Origin: Distichodus sexfasciatus
Lineage: Eukaryota; Chordata; Actinopteri; Characiformes; Distichodontidae
NCBI GenBank assembly: GCA_032718565.1
Contig: JAVGVS010000239.1
Coordinates: 577,501 to 641,500, forward strand
Direction: 5' to 3'
Length of the DNA: 64,000 bases
In this document: piece by piece, positions 52,801 to 58,800 of the stretch
Layout: the number at the start of each line of letters is the position of its first letter
Position numbering within the stretch: position 1 is the stretch's first letter
Program-made: the position numbers and the translations under genes
The notes under the pieces: generated by a model
Database searches by the model: none
Told to the model about the DNA's origin: nothing
Seen by the model: the letters and a program-made list of their open reading frames with translations, nothing else

Positions 52801-55800
52801 GAGTCAAGATTTCTTGCTATTTATTACAGAAAAGTGTTTTTCCTTTCACTGTTGCCCCAGGTTTCTCATCAGGGGCTTGGGGCCAGTAATATGCAAAACT
52901 GCTTTGTGAGAAGGTTTGTTTAAAAGCCCTATAAAATATTAAATGAATTGAACTGATTTGCATGTTTTTAAATTCCTGTGTTGGTATCCTACAATTCTGC
53001 TCTTTTACATACTCAAATTCTAAAAACCCTAAGTTATGGTAGCAGGAATGCAATTTTGTTTAATATTATATTCTATTTATTCAGTAGCAATAAGGAGGAG
53101 AGACTGAATTAAACATCTTACCAATGTTAAATATCAATTTTAAATGTACTGTGACAGAAATATAGATTTCTTACAGATCTAACTGTACAAGTTGTCAAGA
53201 CAGACATGACAGACAAGATTAACTCTTTCATGAACTGTATAAACAAATAAAATTAGAGATACTGATCAGTGAACATATGTGAAAATACATATTTAAAAAA
53301 TGTGTGCTTAAAAATATATTAAAAAATCTCTATTAAATGAAAAGCTTTTTCTGATTTCCTCACCAGTGCCCAGGCCATTTGATTCTTTAACTTGTCCAGC
53401 TTTTCCTGCATTGCATCCAGTGAGGCGAGATTCTTGTACCGGTCCTCTTTCTCCTTGTACTTAAGCTGCATTTCCTGAAGCATCTGAATTTACAGATATA
53501 GAGTAGACAGGAGAGCAGAAAGAGGAGCATCATTTATTAAACATGAAACACTGAATAATGACCAGTTCATACCTTCTTTTTTGGTGATCAACAAGGTTGA
53601 GTTTCACACCCTTGATTTTTTGGCACAGTGGCACAGTGACTGTGATCGTTGTTGATGAGGAAGACACATCTCAGCAGTCACTCTTTAAAAGAACGGACAC
53701 CATTACACACCTACACAGGTCCTCGGTGTAAATAAGGAATCCTCATGAAATGTGGAATTTTACCACAACACTTTCTATCTGTGCTATACTGTAAATTGCA
53801 AATATAAATAAGACATTATTTTTAGCACTGATAGCACATGCACTGTGAGCACAATTACTTTGCAAGTGAGTTTTTTGATATCACTATTTCTGGGCATTTT
53901 TCCCAACTCAAAGCTATATAATAATCTTGAATGCTTATTGGATTTAAGCATGATCTCAGGTGATATTTATTTGTGTAATTAAGGAGGGTGTTGCTTAAAG
54001 TGAGCAACAACCTGAATCAAGGTGTGCATAATTATTAGGCAGCTTCTTTACCTTAGGTAAAATGAGCAAAAAGAGATTTAACTGACAGTGGAAACTCACA
54101 AAATGTCATTCAGAGGAATGCAAAACTCTTCAAATAGGTAAGCTGTTAAGCGTGAGATCTCCCAACAATCAAACAATTTGATACAAAAAGTCAACAGGGT
54201 CATAAAACACAGGTGACGAAGATGCAAATTAACTGCAAAACGTTACATGATGCTACCAGAACTCATTCTCCTCCAGTGCCACCATATTCTAGGACGGCAA
54301 CCTACCTGGTGTCCAGAAGTACCAGGTCAGAGAAATGGGTCAAAAAATCCATTTGCATAATAATTGTGCACATGGTGTTTATATACAGTAATGTGAAAAA
54401 GTTAGGACACCCCACTAAATATTTCATTTTTTATTAAAAATATTCGCCAACAGGAGTTTAAACTGACTCAAAACTACTTTTGGGGTAATTTTGAACCAAT
54501 GTGGACTCATTATGACCTATAAAATGAGCTGCTTTTGGCCTTTCTGGGAGAACTATATTTCCCACAATTTCCTGCGCACCACACAGAGCCGTGTCACAAT
54601 AAAGCGACGGCTGGACTTTCCGGAATAAATGCTAAAAATCTCATCAATTGTGAGCAGAATGCTGGTTGTTGTGGTTAGTTATCAGCTCAAATATGAGTAT
54701 GTATATGATAAAGGGGGAGATTTGACTTAACAGTAGAATTTTAGCAAGTAACGGCACTCACTCGCTCACAAACAGCGTGTGTTTACACTGCAAAAAAGTC
54801 ACTTGTGCATTTTTGCGCATTTACTTCTGTTTTCATGCATGGAATATCTCACAAATACTTTCACATACAGAGTGATCAGGTCTTGCCTTGATCGTGGAAC
54901 TAAAAATGTTGTGCGTCACTAATAAATGTCCGTGTGAAACACAAGCGGAACATGCATTAGTGAGTGAAATATGTTCAACATTTTTGACAGTTTTTAACAT
55001 TACCTGTTTTATTTAATAATTGGTATATAACTTTTTTAAAGACAGTATAGTACAGTATATTATGCCCCCCTCCCCCAGTCTTTTTCCTTCTGATAAAAAC
55101 CCGAGAAAATCGCATTTAAAGTTTTTTGTTGATGTCTTTAGTAATCCTTAGCATTCAAAGAGATACAGTATTTTACATCTAAATTTTACCACAGGCATTT
55201 AGCAAATGCTATTAAACAAGACTGAAGCTAAAGTTAATTCAATATATTTATTTTCTTCATATTTTGGCCCTTCTGGCAGATAATTACATTTCTCACAATC
55301 CCCTGCACGTCATGTCACAATAATGCAATGGACGCGCATCTGTAATAAACAATGAAAATGTCAAGTAAAAGGTTGTATTGTGAGTAGAAATGTGCGAGCA
55401 TTTTTCAAATATTTTGTTTGTAATAAAAGGGAAGCTTTGATTGAACTGGAATGTTTTAGTGAGTGATGGTGTTCCACATGAGGGTCGCAAGTGCTTTTTT
55501 ATGCAATTACTTCTGTTTTTGTGGAATAACTCACAAGTAATATCCATTAAGTTAAAAATCTTGTGATTCTGACGGTATGTGTGTAGTTTCTGTAAATTAA
55601 AGGGATTCTGAGTTACTAAAAACACTAGACATCAACTAGGTATCAACGGGCTCCAAGCACTGGCGCGGCCGCCTCCCCAGGACTGTTGTTCCATGTGTGA
55701 CCGTGCCTGTGAAAACCTGGCTAAAGCGTCAAAGTAGCCATAGCAAGAAAAATGTCAAAAATGCGCAATATGAGTTAATTGCAGAAAATGATAGATTATG

Positions 55801-58800
55801 TACTGAGAGTATGATTGAAATTTAATTTCAATGGTGATAAATAGTGAAATTCATGATTTTATTGACACTATGTTTCCATTTTTCGTTGAAAAATACTGGA
55901 ACTTCGTAAACCTTTTTCTAATGTCTTTAAAATTACTTTCTGTGCAAAAACACCTGGTGATTTGGTGTTATTCTGTTTACAAACTTCTTTTCTATCTTTT
56001 CTAAGTGCATCCAGACCTTAATTTAAATAAGCATCCGCTGCAATCATTGTCGGGTCAAGGGAAGGCAGAAAACTTGCAACTTTAGCCGGGTGCCACTTTC
56101 TGTACGTATTGCTTTGCTTTGGATGGGTGAACGTTTTGTCAAGCTAACCAGCCATATTCCATAGACATTTTAATGTGTGCTACCTCACAAAATAATTAGA
56201 TCTTCAGTGTCCGCTTTTCAGGTTGTTGACGCGACAAATTTTCCAACGTGCGCTCTGTGTCCGCTGGTGGGAGAGCGCTCACCTGTGTGCGCGCATATGT
56301 GACCCTCCACGGCAAAACCAGTCACTTGTCGCAAATTTTCAAAATTGAGTTATGTTTTCATGAAAGGGCATAAATCATCCTTCAAAACGATACCTATATC
56401 GAATGAATCGGACGACATATGACTGAGATATCAACATTCAAAGGAGTCGGGTTTCTCCTGTCATGCTAAGTGAGAAACGGAGAAATCTGCCTTTGAAGTT
56501 GACTATCGCCGTAGCACTCACAGACGCTTTTTACGGTCGCGGCTACGTTTGTATTTACGGTAGCCTACGCTGTATTCACAGCCACACGGATAACCTACCT
56601 GTGTTAGGTTAACTGAACTCGGGAGATGAAGATGGATTCCGGAGAAACATCTTCACGCTAGTCAACCAGTGGATTTACTGTAAATATTGAAGTAGAGCGG
56701 TCAAAACAGAAACTTTTAACATTCTGCTGGAATTGAATTCCTCACCTCAAGAAAGTCACGTTTTTAGGATGGAAAGGGTAAGTTTTTCAGCCAAATTTAT
56801 TCACAACAGTACAGTATAGACCTTCCACTGTTTCAAAACACTAAAAACTAAAAAATCCAAAATTTTACCCCACGCAACAGAAACGGTTGTTTTTCTCGGA
56901 AACCTCCGTTGCAACAAGCAACTGGTTTCGCCGTGCAGAGTCACATGTCATCTTTTGATGTGCGTGACCAGAGGACCATCCCACATCAGCAGTCCAAAGG
57001 GTTTCTAGCAAACTTACACAGTGTAGGGTGTACTACATAAAACGTATGGTAATGTATATTCATTATAAAAGGCCACGCCCCCTTTAAGCAATCATAGTCA
57101 TATTTAAGGGATAGATGAAATCTACAAAATTTCAGATTTTTATCTTGAGCGTTCTTGACATACTAACGTGTACCAGTTAAGCGCCTTCTACTGATCAGAT
57201 TGCACCAGCTTTGGCAGGTGTCCAAAGCTCACAGTGTACAAGAAGTCTACCACGTTTGGTTTTGTTTGGATGTTTTCTGAGAAGATGTAGGCTTTACAGT
57301 AATTATGAGCCACATGTAGAATATAAACTGACGCATAACTTCGTAACGCTTTGTCCCATCAAAAGTCTGTACACAACTTTTTGCCTAGACAGAGCCTAGA
57401 TGAGGTATGCCATGTTTTGCGACAATCGGACGAGCGGTGTTAGTCTGAAGTTGAGTTTTTCAAAATGGTGGGAAATTTTGGCAGGTGGAACTGAGGATAT
57501 GTAGTCGTCCCTCGCCACTTCGTGCTTCAACTTTCGCGGCTTCACTCTATTGCGTTTTTTTCAAATATATTCATTAAAAAGTTGATCGAGACAGTGAAAA
57601 TGATACAGCGCGTGCTCGGTTGTCTGAGTCAATTATACACCCCTGTATTACAATTAAAATTAAAATTACTGTACGTATGGACTGTAGGCCTATGTATTCG
57701 AGCACTCCCGTAAATCCTTCAACGCCAGGTGCAGCCGCTCGACCACTCCTTAGCTCAGCCTCACGCAAGTTCGTTTCTCTCATACACGCTTCTACATCGC
57801 TACGCATTGGAAGCATCTTTGCTCTTGTCTAATATATTGGGTAATACGAGTGTAATGGTGACTAAAGGGTGTTATTTCATGTCTAGAAGGCTCTAATAAT
57901 GTTAAAACCCGTATTTAGAAGGTCGTAAACAGGTTTTCTATGCTCTAACTACGAAAATATTCGATTTATAAATATAATAATAATAATAATAATGATAAAT
58001 AACCCAAATGAAAACTTTGTGCTTTGGACCCCTAACTAATAAAAAACAACATAAACTTGTGCGTTGGTCTTGAAAAGTTTTAAGCACTTTGATGGGATTC
58101 AACTTAAATATACATTTAACTACATTTGAATTTAAGACCTTTTCTTTCATATAAGAAAAAACTAATTTTTCAAAAGTCAAAGTTTAGACATTCTAATTTT
58201 CTAATTTGTTTTCTTTGTTTTCATTAGCTTTCTACATTGTAGATTAATATTGAAATAATCAAAATGATGAAGGAACACATGTAATTATGCAGTCAACAAA
58301 AAAGTGTTAAACAAACCAAAACTAGATTAGATTCCTCAAAGTAGCCAACTTTCAATTCGATCACAGCTTTGCACATTCTTGGCATTCTTTCAATAAGATT
58401 CATGAGGTACTGCTCTGGAATGTTTTTTCCAACAATCTTAAAGAAGTTCCCAGAGATGCTGAGCACTTGATCTGGATCGTGCCTTCACTCTGGGTCCAAC
58501 TCATCCCATCATCTCAGTTGGGTTTAAGTCGAGGTGATTATGGAGGCCAGGTCATCTGGCGCCACACCATCACTTTCGCTGCCGAGGTCGCCATAGCCCT
58601 TACACCAGCCTGTGTGTTTGGGGTGTTGTCCTGTTGAAGCAAATGATGGTCGCTAAGTGAAGACCAGATGGAATGGCATGTTGCTGCAGAGGGAATGCTT
58701 TTAGTGATCATGCTGGTTAAGTATTGTGAATTTTGAATAAATTACCAAGTGTCAGCACCAAAACACCCCCACACCATCACACTTCCTCCTCCATGCTTCA

